Below are positions 18,559 through 25,921 of a stretch of 58,450 nt of DNA, piece after piece; position 1 is the stretch's first letter; each line of letters begins with the position of its first letter. Origin of the DNA: Marmoricola sp. (GTDB lineage: Bacteria > Actinomycetota > Actinomycetes > Propionibacteriales > Nocardioidaceae). A model generated the notes under the pieces. That model worked only from the letters and a program-made list of their open reading frames with translations. It had not been told where the DNA came from and searched no databases. The stretch covers positions 1-58,450 of the forward strand of contig JAOPYE010000023.1 of NCBI GenBank assembly GCA_025964775.1, in the 5' to 3' direction. Made by a program: the position numbers and the translations under genes.

Positions 18559-19017
18559 ATGCCCCTTGTCACGAGTTCACCCCGGACCCGGCTCATCGAA
18601 CTGATCCGGACCGCCTGGCTTCGCCGTGAGGTCCGCTTCCTGGTCGTCGGCGGCGGGAACGCGGTACTCGCCCTGGGGCTGTTCATCGTCTTCCACGCCC
18701 TGTTGGGCCACCACGTCCAGTACCTGGTGCTCCTGGTGCCGACCTACGGGTGCAGCGTCCCGATCGCGTTCGCCGCGCAGCGGATCATCGTCTTCGACAC
18801 GCACGGCAACGCCTGGGTCGACTTCACGCGCTACTGCATCGTCCAGCTCGGCGGCATCGGCGTGAACGCGGTCGTGCTTGCGCTCGCGGTCGAAGTGGTC
18901 GGTCTGCCGGTCGTGATCGGACAGCTGGTCGCCCTGGTCGTGACGATCGTGCTGACGTACTTCAGCCACAAGCTGTTCAGCTTCCGGCGCCCGGCGCGAC
19001 CCGCGGACGCGCCCTAG
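18559..19017 (+). CDS. GtrA family membrane protein (second copy)
   Basis: A 152-residue GtrA-type protein with four membrane helices (VRFLVVGGGNAVLALGLFIVF; YLVLLVPTYGCSVPIAFAAQ; YCIVQLGGIGVNAVVLALAV; VIGQLVALVVTIVLTYFSH) and the typical KLFSF end. It is distinct in sequence from the copy at 16885-17382. ATG 18559 is about 15 nt after AGGAGG, a rather long spacing, so a nearby alternative start cannot be excluded. Two GtrA proteins near one GT2 enzyme suggest two lipid-sugar substrates or a heteromer. Confidence 0.82.
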   Translation: MPLVTSSPRTRLIELIRTAWLRREVRFLVVGGGNAVLALGLFIVFHALLGHHVQYLVLLVPTYGCSVPIAFAAQRIIVFDTHGNAWVDFTRYCIVQLGGIGVNAVVLALAVEVVGLPVVIGQLVALVVTIVLTYFSHKLFSFRRPARPADAP

Positions 19018-19946
19018 GACGAGGCGGGGAGGCGGATCGACGCCTCGATCGACGCGAGACAGTTCCCCACCCCGACCGCGAACGGCGTCCGTGCGTACTC
19101 GCGCAGCGACGGCTCGACGACCGAGCGCATCCGGAGGTCGGCACTCTGGAACCGCGCGGTTGCCGACGGGAACACGACCAGAGGAGGACGCCGCCGGGTG
19201 ATCCGTCGGATCTCGCCGATCACACCGGCGATCGTGTACGACTGCTCGCTGGCCAGGATCTTGGTGCGCGAGACCCGGTCAGCCGCGACATGCTCGAGGC
19301 CCGCCAGCACCATCGCGGCGGCGTCGTCGACGTACAGGTAGTCGCGCATGGTGTCGAGCGAGACGTAGATGTCCAGGGGTACGCCGGTCAGGTGCGCCCG
19401 CAGCAGCAGCGAGATCAGCCCCTGCCCCTTGGAGAGGTCCTGGCCGGGGCCGTACAGGTTGGAGAACCGCCCGGTGAACAGTGGCACGCCGGCGCGCTCC
19501 GCGAAGTCGGCGAAGAGCGCTTCGGACCGTAGCTTGGTCTCCCCGTACGGCGAGAGCGGGACCGGCACGGTCTCCTCGGTGAACGGCGGCGCCGACGAAC
19601 CTGCGTAGACCCCGCCGGCGGACGAGGCCAGGAAGACCGCTCCGTCCGCGCCGGGGCGCCACTGCTCGAGGAACCGGCCGAGCACGTCGAGCTCGGCGGC
19701 GAGCTTGTCCGGCGAGCTCCCGACCACGCCTGAGCCCGCGCACCACAGCATCCGCCAGTCGTGTCCTGGAAGCGCGGACGCCCCGCGGACGAGGGCCTCG
19801 ACGGCGGCGTCCGGGTCGTGCCACGGGATCGCGGTCAGGTGCAGCCGGTCGCCACGATCGGCGGCGGCATGCAGTACCGCGGTCCCGAGCAGTCCGGACG
19901 CGCCGACGACCCAGGTCGTGCGCACCGCCTCAGGACTTCCGGTCAC
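19014..19946 (-). CDS. NAD-dependent sugar epimerase/reductase (extended SDR)
   Basis: A 310-residue extended short-chain dehydrogenase. The NAD(P) loop is VVGASGLLGTAVLHAA, the catalytic region ASSAGGVYAG then SPYGETKLRSE (YxxxK), followed by GRFSNLYGPGQDLSKGQGLI and a nucleotide-sugar binding end. It should epimerise or reduce an NDP-sugar; given RmlA/RmlB nearby, a dTDP-4-keto-6-deoxysugar is a reasonable but unproved substrate. The GTG start at 19946 overlaps the GT2 gene by 17 bp. Its stop shares a CTAG palindrome with the convergent GtrA stop. Confidence 0.85.
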   Translation of the reverse strand: MTGSPEAVRTTWVVGASGLLGTAVLHAAADRGDRLHLTAIPWHDPDAAVEALVRGASALPGHDWRMLWCAGSGVVGSSPDKLAAELDVLGRFLEQWRPGADGAVFLASSAGGVYAGSSAPPFTEETVPVPLSPYGETKLRSEALFADFAERAGVPLFTGRFSNLYGPGQDLSKGQGLISLLLRAHLTGVPLDIYVSLDTMRDYLYVDDAAAMVLAGLEHVAADRVSRTKILASEQSYTIAGVIGEIRRITRRRPPLVVFPSATARFQSADLRMRSVVEPSLREYARTPFAVGVGNCLASIEASIRLPASS

Positions 19947-20940
19947 GCCCGAGCGGTCCCTCCGCGGGGTCCTGGGTCAACAGGTACAGCGGCTTGCCGA
20001 GAGCTGTGTTCACCGCGACGCCGATGTACTCGGCGATCACTGCGAGCGAGAACAACAGGGCGCCGGAGCTGATCAGGATGACCACGACGGTCGACGACCA
20101 GCCCTGCACTGCGGTCGGGCTCACCAGCTGGTCCGCGGCGATCACGGCCGCGAGCACCAGTCCGAGGAGCCCGAACACGACGCCGAGCAGACCCACGATC
20201 CGCAGTCCGCGGGTGCCTCCGGTCAGGATCATCCGCAGGAAGTGCCCGAGCAGGCGCCGCAACGAATAGCTGGAAGTGCGGTCGTCCCCCTCCGGGCGCA
20301 GCTCGACCGGCGTGGTCGCGGCCCTGCCGACGACCCAGCCGAGTGCGACATCGAGGTACACCCCCGACCCCGCGTACGCCGCGATGCTCCGGCCGATCTC
20401 GCCGAGGATGAGCCGGTAGCTCTGGAACTGGGTCGCGTCGGCGGCGCCGGAGAGCATGTTGATCATCCGCTTGGCGCTGCGCGAGCTCGCGTTGCGGAAC
20501 GCGCTGTGGTGCGGAGGGTTGATCGGCTTGGCATAGACGACCTTGGCCTGCTGCGAGACGGCGACGTCGATCATGTCCGGGATGTAGCGCGGGTCGTGCT
20601 GCCCGTCCTCGTCCATCGTGACGACCCAGTCGCCGCCCGAGCCGGCGATCCCGGCGAGCGTCGCAGCGTGCTGCCCGAAGTTGCGGCTCATCCACAGGGG
20701 CCGGACGAAGGGGTAGCGGGCTGCCAGCTCACGCATCACCCGTGGCGAGTCGTCGTGCCCGCCGTCGTGGACCAGGATCACTTCGCTGACCCGGTACGGG
20801 CGCCCGCCGGGCGTCGACGAGAGCTCGGCGTACGGGGCGAGTTCGTCCACCACGGCTGCCAGGTGGTCCTGTCCTCCGTACACCGGGATCACGACCGAAA
20901 TCTGGTGCTCGCGGACGGGGTGGTCTTCGTGGGCGGTCAC
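19930..20940 (-). CDS. Glycosyltransferase family 2 with C-terminal membrane helices
   Basis: A 336-residue dolichol-phosphate-sugar-synthase-like GT2. The GT-A domain shows ISVVIPVYGGQDHLAAVVDEL, the MDEDGQHDPRYIPDMI metal site and a basic MSRNFGQHAATLAG. Two membrane helices follow (GLLGVVFGLLGLVLAAVIAA; TVVVILISSGALLFSLAVIAEYIG). Enzymes of this build load a sugar from an NDP-sugar on polyprenyl phosphate at the inner membrane face, matching the two GtrA proteins. It starts at GTG 20940, 8 nt downstream of a minus-strand TATAGT, indicating a leaderless mRNA, and it overlaps the epimerase gene. Confidence 0.9.
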   Translation of the reverse strand: MTAHEDHPVREHQISVVIPVYGGQDHLAAVVDELAPYAELSSTPGGRPYRVSEVILVHDGGHDDSPRVMRELAARYPFVRPLWMSRNFGQHAATLAGIAGSGGDWVVTMDEDGQHDPRYIPDMIDVAVSQQAKVVYAKPINPPHHSAFRNASSRSAKRMINMLSGAADATQFQSYRLILGEIGRSIAAYAGSGVYLDVALGWVVGRAATTPVELRPEGDDRTSSYSLRRLLGHFLRMILTGGTRGLRIVGLLGVVFGLLGLVLAAVIAADQLVSPTAVQGWSSTVVVILISSGALLFSLAVIAEYIGVAVNTALGKPLYLLTQDPAEGPLGRDRKS

Positions 20941-20942
20941 GG

Positions 20943-20965
20943 CACCCGACTATAGTCACCGGGTG
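20943..20965. promoter_or_regulatory. Bidirectional promoter with palindromic -10 (ACTATAGT)
   Basis: ACTATAGT at 20949-20956 reads as TATAGT on both strands. Plus strand: the box ends at 20956 and the GTG start of the membrane-protein gene is at 20963 (6-nt spacer). Minus strand: the box ends at 20949 and the GT2 GTG is at 20940 (8-nt spacer). Both mRNAs would be leaderless. The core is flanked by CACCCG and CGGGTG, an outer inverted repeat that could bind a regulator. Confidence 0.6.
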
Positions 20966-23332
20966 TCCGGATCCGAGCAGACCCTGATCTCAAAGCCCTC
21001 CCGAACTGATCCGAGCGACACGATCTCGGTGCTGGACCGCGTTCGTTCCCTGCTGCTGTCGGGCTGGATCCCGTTCGCTCTGGTGGTCCTCGGGTTCGTC
21101 GGGGTCGTCCACATCTCCGCCGCAGTGTCTCTGGTCGACGCGGCCAAGTTCGTCGGCTACCTCGCGGTCTGGGTGACCTTCCCGGGCACCGTGATCTGGC
21201 GCCTGGTCGACCCGAGGGGCGGCCGCGGTGCCGGTTCCGCGGGGCGCCGTCACGTCGGCGAGGACCTGCTGATCGGCTCCCTGGTCGGCTACGTGGTCGA
21301 GTTCCCGATCTACATGGCCTGCCTTGCCCTGGGACACCCGCACGGCTACCTCCTCTGGCCGCTCGTGCCACTCGCCCTGCTGCTGTCACCCGTCGGCCGG
21401 AGCGCGCGCCACCTGGGCAGCGGCAGGCTGCCGCTGTGGTGGTCCTGGTCGGCCGGCGTCGCCGGCCTGTACCTGGTGTCGTGGTTCGGACATTTCGTGT
21501 GGCGGACCACCTCCGTGCGTCCGGAGGCCCTCCGGGCGCCGTACGTCGACGAGCCGTTCCACCTCGCCCTCGCGAGCGGCCTGAAGCACTTCTTCCCGCC
21601 GCGGATCACCTACGTCGCCGACACCCCGCTGAACTACCACTACCTGTCGCACGTGCACGTGGCGGCGTCCTCCTGGGTCACCGGCATCGAGCCGATCGTC
21701 CTGCTCCGGGCGCTGGCGCTGCCTGCGCTGGCGATCATCGTGGTGCTCGCGGCCGCGTTCATCGTCGTCCGTCTCAGCGGCGCGCTGTGGACGGCTCTGG
21801 TCCTGTTTGCCACCGTCCTGATCGCGCCGGCGGCCTTCGGCGGGTGGGGATCGGGCGCCGGCGAGGGGCTGATCAGCACGCGACTGATCGCCTCACCCAG
21901 CGCGGGGTTCGTCAACGCCGCCCTGCTGCTGGGCGTGCTGCTGTGCATGGAGCTGCTGACGCTGCCGCGGCGCGCTTACGGCGCCACTGCTCTCGTGTTC
22001 GTCGTGTTCGTGGCCATGGCCGGGGCCAAGTCCACCTCGCTCCCGACGGTCCTGGCCGGACTCGCCGCGGCGACCGTGATCACCAGCCTCGCCGCGCGCA
22101 AGGTGAACGTGCGCGCGGGAGTGCTGACCATCGGTGCCGGGATCGCCTTCGAGGTCGCGAAGATCATCTTCTTCGGCCCCGGCTCGCACGGGCTGGCCCT
22201 GGACCCGCTGGCGCTGAGCACCTCACGTCTGACGTCGTACCCGGGACTCGCGGGCGCCGACGGCACCATGTCGTTCGGCGTGCGGGCGATCGTGGCGACC
22301 TTCATGCTGGCCTACCTGACCCTGGGGGTCGCCGGGTTGGCCCTGCTCAGCCGCCGGGGCTGGGCGAAACCGGCGAACGTGTTCCTGGTCGCCACCTGCG
22401 CCGCCGGGATCGGCGCCGGACTGACGTTCCACCAGTCCAGCTTCAGCGAGTACTACTTCATCTACGTCGTCGCGCTGCCCATGATGCTCGCCGCGACCCT
22501 CGGCATCCACCACCTCGTGGACGGGCCGCACCTCGCGCGGTTCGCCGGACCCGGCCTGGCGGCGCTTGCGGCCGGCGTGCTCGGGACCTGGGCCTTCCAC
22601 GAGTTCGCCGTCCACGAGGCGCCGCACAACCTGCACGGGTCACCCGCCTCGCTCGCGCTGCGGCTGTTTGCGCTGCCGGAGGCGCTCTGGGTGGTGTTCG
22701 TGCTCGTGCTGGGCGGGCTGGTCCTCGCAGGCCGTTGGCTCCTCGTGCGCGGGACACCTGCCCTGCCCGGAGTGTCGCTCCTGGTCATCGCTGTGGTCTT
22801 CGTGGGCTTCGGGACCGGTCCGTTCGTCCGGACGGCGGTTCCCGGGATCCTGGGCGATCCGATCTCCCGACCGGTCGCGTCGACGAACTCGACCCTGATC
22901 GGCAAGGGTGGGATCGAGGCGGCACGCTGGTTGCGGGCGCACAGCCGCACCGGCGATCTCCTCGCCACGAACGTGCACTGCCAGTGGGCCACCGCCGTGC
23001 CCTGCGTCCCGCGGAGCTTCTGGATCGCTGGGTACGCCGAGCGACAGGTCCTCGTCGAGGGCTGGTCCTACGTGTCCCGGTGGAGCATCGGCGAGCACCC
23101 GCCCGCCGACGAGAACGTGACCAAGGGTCCGTTCTGGGATCCCGTGCGGCTCCGGAACAACGACGCGGCGTTCAACCACCCGTCGCCATCGACGATCGGC
23201 CTCCTGCGCCAGCACTACGGCGTGCGCTGGCTGTTCGTCGACACGCGCTACCCGGCGGACGTGGCCGGTCTGGAGAAGTACACGACCATCGCCTACCAGC
23301 AGGGCCGCTACCTCGTCCTGAAGCTCGGCTGA
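20963..23332 (+). CDS. Large polytopic membrane protein, possible GT-C glycosyltransferase
   Basis: A 789-residue protein with some 12-14 hydrophobic helices across residues 35-620 and a soluble C-terminal domain of about 150 residues. After the early helices is a conserved-looking external loop with YVDEPFHLALASGLKHFFP and PLNYHYLSHVHVAASSW; an acidic pair in the first large outer loop is the hallmark of GT-C enzymes that use polyprenyl-phosphate sugars. The end (GIEAARWLRAHSRTGDLLATNVH...LRQHYGVRWLFVDTRYP) resembles C-terminal domains of other large membrane glycan proteins. It is divergent from the GT2 gene under a shared promoter. Function is inferred; I do not recognise a named family. 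Confidence 0.7.
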   Translation: MSGSEQTLISKPSRTDPSDTISVLDRVRSLLLSGWIPFALVVLGFVGVVHISAAVSLVDAAKFVGYLAVWVTFPGTVIWRLVDPRGGRGAGSAGRRHVGEDLLIGSLVGYVVEFPIYMACLALGHPHGYLLWPLVPLALLLSPVGRSARHLGSGRLPLWWSWSAGVAGLYLVSWFGHFVWRTTSVRPEALRAPYVDEPFHLALASGLKHFFPPRITYVADTPLNYHYLSHVHVAASSWVTGIEPIVLLRALALPALAIIVVLAAAFIVVRLSGALWTALVLFATVLIAPAAFGGWGSGAGEGLISTRLIASPSAGFVNAALLLGVLLCMELLTLPRRAYGATALVFVVFVAMAGAKSTSLPTVLAGLAAATVITSLAARKVNVRAGVLTIGAGIAFEVAKIIFFGPGSHGLALDPLALSTSRLTSYPGLAGADGTMSFGVRAIVATFMLAYLTLGVAGLALLSRRGWAKPANVFLVATCAAGIGAGLTFHQSSFSEYYFIYVVALPMMLAATLGIHHLVDGPHLARFAGPGLAALAAGVLGTWAFHEFAVHEAPHNLHGSPASLALRLFALPEALWVVFVLVLGGLVLAGRWLLVRGTPALPGVSLLVIAVVFVGFGTGPFVRTAVPGILGDPISRPVASTNSTLIGKGGIEAARWLRAHSRTGDLLATNVHCQWATAVPCVPRSFWIAGYAERQVLVEGWSYVSRWSIGEHPPADENVTKGPFWDPVRLRNNDAAFNHPSPSTIGLLRQHYGVRWLFVDTRYPADVAGLEKYTTIAYQQGRYLVLKLG

Positions 23333-23346
23333 CCTCAGCCGGGCTT
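23321..23346. terminator. Hairpin spanning both stop codons of convergent genes
   Basis: Arms AAGCTCGGCTGA (23321-23332) and TCAGCCGGGCTT (23335-23346) pair over 12 positions with one G-T type mismatch and a 2-nt loop. The arms contain the TGA of the upstream gene and the stop of the minus-strand methyltransferase, so a bidirectional terminator is built from the coding ends. No T-tract follows. Confidence 0.5.
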
Positions 23347-24051
23347 GGTCGCGACCGCGACCACCGAGGACCCGAACGGCAGGTTCCGCGTGCGCAGGAT
23401 CCGCCCGTCCACGTTGCACAGGCCCAGCAGGATGCGCTCCGCGACCGTCGAGATCTGCGGGAGCCCGGTGTCGGGCCCGGTCGGCTCCTTGCGCACCTTG
23501 CGGGCCAGTCGTTCGGCGGTGAACATCGGCAAGGTGCCGGCGAACATGTAGGTGGAGCGCTGGACCTCCAGGCCCGCCGCCTCCAGCGCCCGGACCAGCC
23601 GCTTGCGGGTGTAGCGGCGGTGGTGGCCGATGTCCCGGTCGAAGGACGTCCACGCCCACTGGTACGCCGGCACGGCGATCAGCAGCCGCCCGCCGGGCCG
23701 CAGCACCCTCGCGATCTCCTCGACCGCCCGCGACTCGGGCTCGCAGTGCTCCAGGACGTCGAACGCCGCCACCAGGTCGAAGGACCCGTCTCCGAAGGGC
23801 ATGTCGAGCGCCGAGGCACACACGTCACCCGGACCCAGCGCCTCGAAGTCGAGGTCGAGTGCGACCCGGTGGCCCCGCTGGCGCATCCAGCCGACGCTGG
23901 GGCCGTCGGCGCTACCGACGTCGAGCACCGTCGCGGGATCGCCGATGAACGGCTCCACGATCGTGCGCAGCAGCTCCGAACGTGCCCGGTACCACCAGTA
24001 GTCCGGCTGGGCCATGGACGGGGACGGGGGCTGAACCATGGACTCGGTCAT
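23335..24051 (-). CDS. Class I SAM-dependent methyltransferase
   Basis: A 238-residue methyltransferase: motif I VLDVGSADGPSVGWM, LDLDFEALGPGDVCASALDMPF, motif IV FDLVAAFDVLEHCEPES and post-motif VLRPGGRLLIAVPAYQWAWTSFDRDIGHHRRYTRKRL. The H-HHRRYTR segment is common in methyltransferases linked to cell-envelope glycan clusters. ATG 24051 gives MTESMVQPPS; ATG at 24036 or 24015 is possible. It is the last gene of the glycan island and converges on the polytopic membrane protein gene. Confidence 0.85.
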   Translation of the reverse strand: MTESMVQPPSPSMAQPDYWWYRARSELLRTIVEPFIGDPATVLDVGSADGPSVGWMRQRGHRVALDLDFEALGPGDVCASALDMPFGDGSFDLVAAFDVLEHCEPESRAVEEIARVLRPGGRLLIAVPAYQWAWTSFDRDIGHHRRYTRKRLVRALEAAGLEVQRSTYMFAGTLPMFTAERLARKVRKEPTGPDTGLPQISTVAERILLGLCNVDGRILRTRNLPFGSSVVAVATKPG

Positions 24052-24063
24052 CTGCGGTGGTCA

Positions 24064-24096
24064 ATCCCTTCGAGTGGTCTACGACGTCGAAGGGAT
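24064..24096 (-). terminator. Inverted repeat after the second acyl-CoA dehydrogenase gene
   Basis: ATCCCTTCGA (24064-24073) and TCGAAGGGAT (24087-24096) are perfect 10-bp arms separated by 13 nt. The repeat starts at the stop codon of the dehydrogenase gene and lies before the downstream methyltransferase start, so it could be a terminator or an operator for the methyltransferase. Confidence 0.45.
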
Positions 24097-25274
24097 CATT
24101 CCACGGGTAGGCCAAGTCCCCGTGCGATCAGCATCCGCTGGACCTCCGAGGTGCCCTCACCGATCTCGAGGATCTTGGCGTCGCGGTACAGCCGGGCGAC
24201 CGGGTACTCCTCCATGAACCCGTAGCCGCCGAAGATCTGGGTCGCGATCCGGGTGGCGGTCACCGCCGACTCCGAGGCGTACAGCTTGGCGATCGAGGCC
24301 GCCTGCTTGAACGCAGCGCGCGGCGCGCCGGCGTCCTTCATGGCGGCAGCCCGGTAGGTCAGTGCGCGACTCGCGGCGAGCATCACCTCGAGATCGGCGA
24401 TCTGGAACGCGACACCCTGCTTGCGTCCGATCGGTACGCCGAAGGTGGTGCGCTCGCCGGCGTACCTGACGCTGTGCTCCAGGCAGGCCTGGATGCAGCC
24501 GACGGCGACCGCCGCGATCGCCACCCGGCCGTCGTCGAGGGTCGCGAGGAACTGGGCGTAGCCGCGACCGCGCTCACCGAGCAGGTTCGCCTCCGGCACC
24601 CGGGCGTCCTCGAAGCTCAGGGGGTGGGTGTCCGAGGCGTGCCAGCCGAGCTTGTCGTAGGCCTTCTCGGCAACGAAGCCGGGAGTACCGGCAGGCACGA
24701 TGATCGCCGAGATCTCGGGCTTACCGTCGACCTCACCGGTCCGCGCGGTGACCGTGACCAGCGAGGTGATCTCGGAGCCCGAGTTGGTGATGAACTGCTT
24801 GGAGCCGTTGATCACCCACTCGCCGTCGGCCAGCGTCGCGCGGGTCTTCGTCGCGGACGCGTCCGAACCGGCGCCCGGTTCAGTCAGGCCGAACCCGGCC
24901 AGGGTCCGGCCGGCGACCAGGTCGGGCAGCCAGGTCTGCTTCTGCTCCTCGGTGCCGTAGGTCAGGATCGGGTTGATGCCGAGACCGACCGCGGCTTCCA
25001 GGGTGACGGCCATCGACTGGTCGACCCGACCGATCTCCTCGATCGCGAGGCAGAGGCTGGTGAAGCCACCTTCCTCGCCACTGAGTCCGGCGCCGCCGAA
25101 CTCCTCGGGGGCCGTCAGGCCGAAGAGCCCGAGATCACCCATCTTGCCCATGAGGTCCACCGGGAAGTGGTGATCGCGATCCCACTGTGCTGCGTGCGGC
25201 GCGATCTCCTTGTCGGCGAAGTCACGGACGGTACGACGGAACTGCTCGTGCTCGGCAGACAATTCGAAGCTCAT
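24096..25274 (-). CDS. Acyl-CoA dehydrogenase (second)
   Basis: A 392-residue FAD enzyme of beta-oxidation or branched-chain acyl-CoA oxidation. Motifs: GFGLTEPGAGSDASATKT, QFITNSGSEITSL, DKLGWHASDTHPLSFEDARVP and GGYGFMEEYPVARLYRDAKILEIGEGTSEVQR, where catalytic Glu is expected in IGEGTSE or on the other family position. The start ATG 25274 lies 6 nt after TACGAT on the minus strand (leaderless). It differs clearly from the first enzyme at 7090-8262, so the two probably have different substrates. It is next to the carboxylase alpha gene, hinting at a branched-chain or short-chain role. Confidence 0.92.
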   Translation of the reverse strand: MSFELSAEHEQFRRTVRDFADKEIAPHAAQWDRDHHFPVDLMGKMGDLGLFGLTAPEEFGGAGLSGEEGGFTSLCLAIEEIGRVDQSMAVTLEAAVGLGINPILTYGTEEQKQTWLPDLVAGRTLAGFGLTEPGAGSDASATKTRATLADGEWVINGSKQFITNSGSEITSLVTVTARTGEVDGKPEISAIIVPAGTPGFVAEKAYDKLGWHASDTHPLSFEDARVPEANLLGERGRGYAQFLATLDDGRVAIAAVAVGCIQACLEHSVRYAGERTTFGVPIGRKQGVAFQIADLEVMLAASRALTYRAAAMKDAGAPRAAFKQAASIAKLYASESAVTATRIATQIFGGYGFMEEYPVARLYRDAKILEIGEGTSEVQRMLIARGLGLPVE

Positions 25275-25280
25275 GGACCC

Positions 25281-25286
25281 ATCGTA
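25281..25286 (-). promoter_or_regulatory. -10 box (TACGAT) of the second acyl-CoA dehydrogenase gene
   Basis: Minus-strand TACGAT, then GGGTCC (6 nt), then the ATG at 25274. This is a leaderless arrangement very like that of the first dehydrogenase gene and of the SDR gene at 30463. Confidence 0.55.
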
Positions 25287-25369
25287 GACACTCTGGTTAG
25301 CGTTTGTTAACCCGAGCGCCCACCGAAGGCGGCCCGAACCCACCCTCCGACCTCGAGGAGGGTCCGGCG

Positions 25370-25375
25370 TAATCT
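25370..25375 (+). promoter_or_regulatory. -10 box (TAATCT) of the small membrane protein gene
   Basis: TAATCT is followed by 7 nt and then GTG 25383, indicating a leaderless mRNA. Confidence 0.5.
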
Positions 25376-25382
25376 CTGCGAC

Positions 25383-25826
25383 GTGTACAACATCCTCTTC
25401 GCCCTGCACCTGTTGACCGCGATCTTCGCCGTCGGACCCCTGGTCCACGTCGTGACGACCGCCTCCCGCGGCCTGCGCACGGCCGACGCCGGCGCCACGG
25501 CAGCCTCGGCGCGGACCGCGCGCCTGTACGCCTACGTCTCGGTCCTGGTGGTGATCTTCGGGATGGGGGTGATGTCCTCGAAGCAGGACGGGAAGACGGT
25601 CGCGACGTTCTCCGATCCCTACATCTGGATCTCACTGCTGCTCTGGCTGGTCGCCATGGCGCTCACGCTCGCGCTGATCGTCCCGGCGCTCCAACAGGCC
25701 ACCACCCGGATCGGTGCCGGCGAGGCGGTCGACAACCTGACCGCGAAGGTGGCCGCGTCCGGCGGTGTCGTCGGCCTGATCTTCGCCGGGATCGTGTTCC
25801 TGATGGTCTACAAGCCCGGCAGCTGA
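25383..25826 (+). CDS. Small integral membrane protein (DUF2269-like)
   Basis: A 147-residue protein with four hydrophobic helices: ILFALHLLTAIFAVGPLVHVV, LYAYVSVLVVIFGMGVM, YIWISLLLWLVAMALTLALIV and ASGGVVGLIFAGIVFLMVY. The first helix with HLLTAIFAVGP recalls the predicted membrane family DUF2269. GTG 25383 is supported by the -10 box 7 nt upstream. It stands alone between a divergent acyl-CoA dehydrogenase gene and the carboxylase alpha gene. No function is known. Confidence 0.75.
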   Translation: MYNILFALHLLTAIFAVGPLVHVVTTASRGLRTADAGATAASARTARLYAYVSVLVVIFGMGVMSSKQDGKTVATFSDPYIWISLLLWLVAMALTLALIVPALQQATTRIGAGEAVDNLTAKVAASGGVVGLIFAGIVFLMVYKPGS

Positions 25827-25883
25827 GGGCAGGCCGGATGCGGCCTAACTGAGACCCCGGGGCGACCGGAACGCGGCGACCAA

Positions 25884-25889
25884 TAGACT
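25884..25889 (+). promoter_or_regulatory. Putative -10 box (TAGACT) of the carboxylase alpha gene
   Basis: TAGACT is 32 nt before GTG 25922. The short leader contains CAGGAGAG, a good ribosome-binding site about 6-8 nt before the start. Confidence 0.45.
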
Positions 25890-25921
25890 CCCGAAGGATT
25901 CAAGAGACTTCAGGAGAGCGC

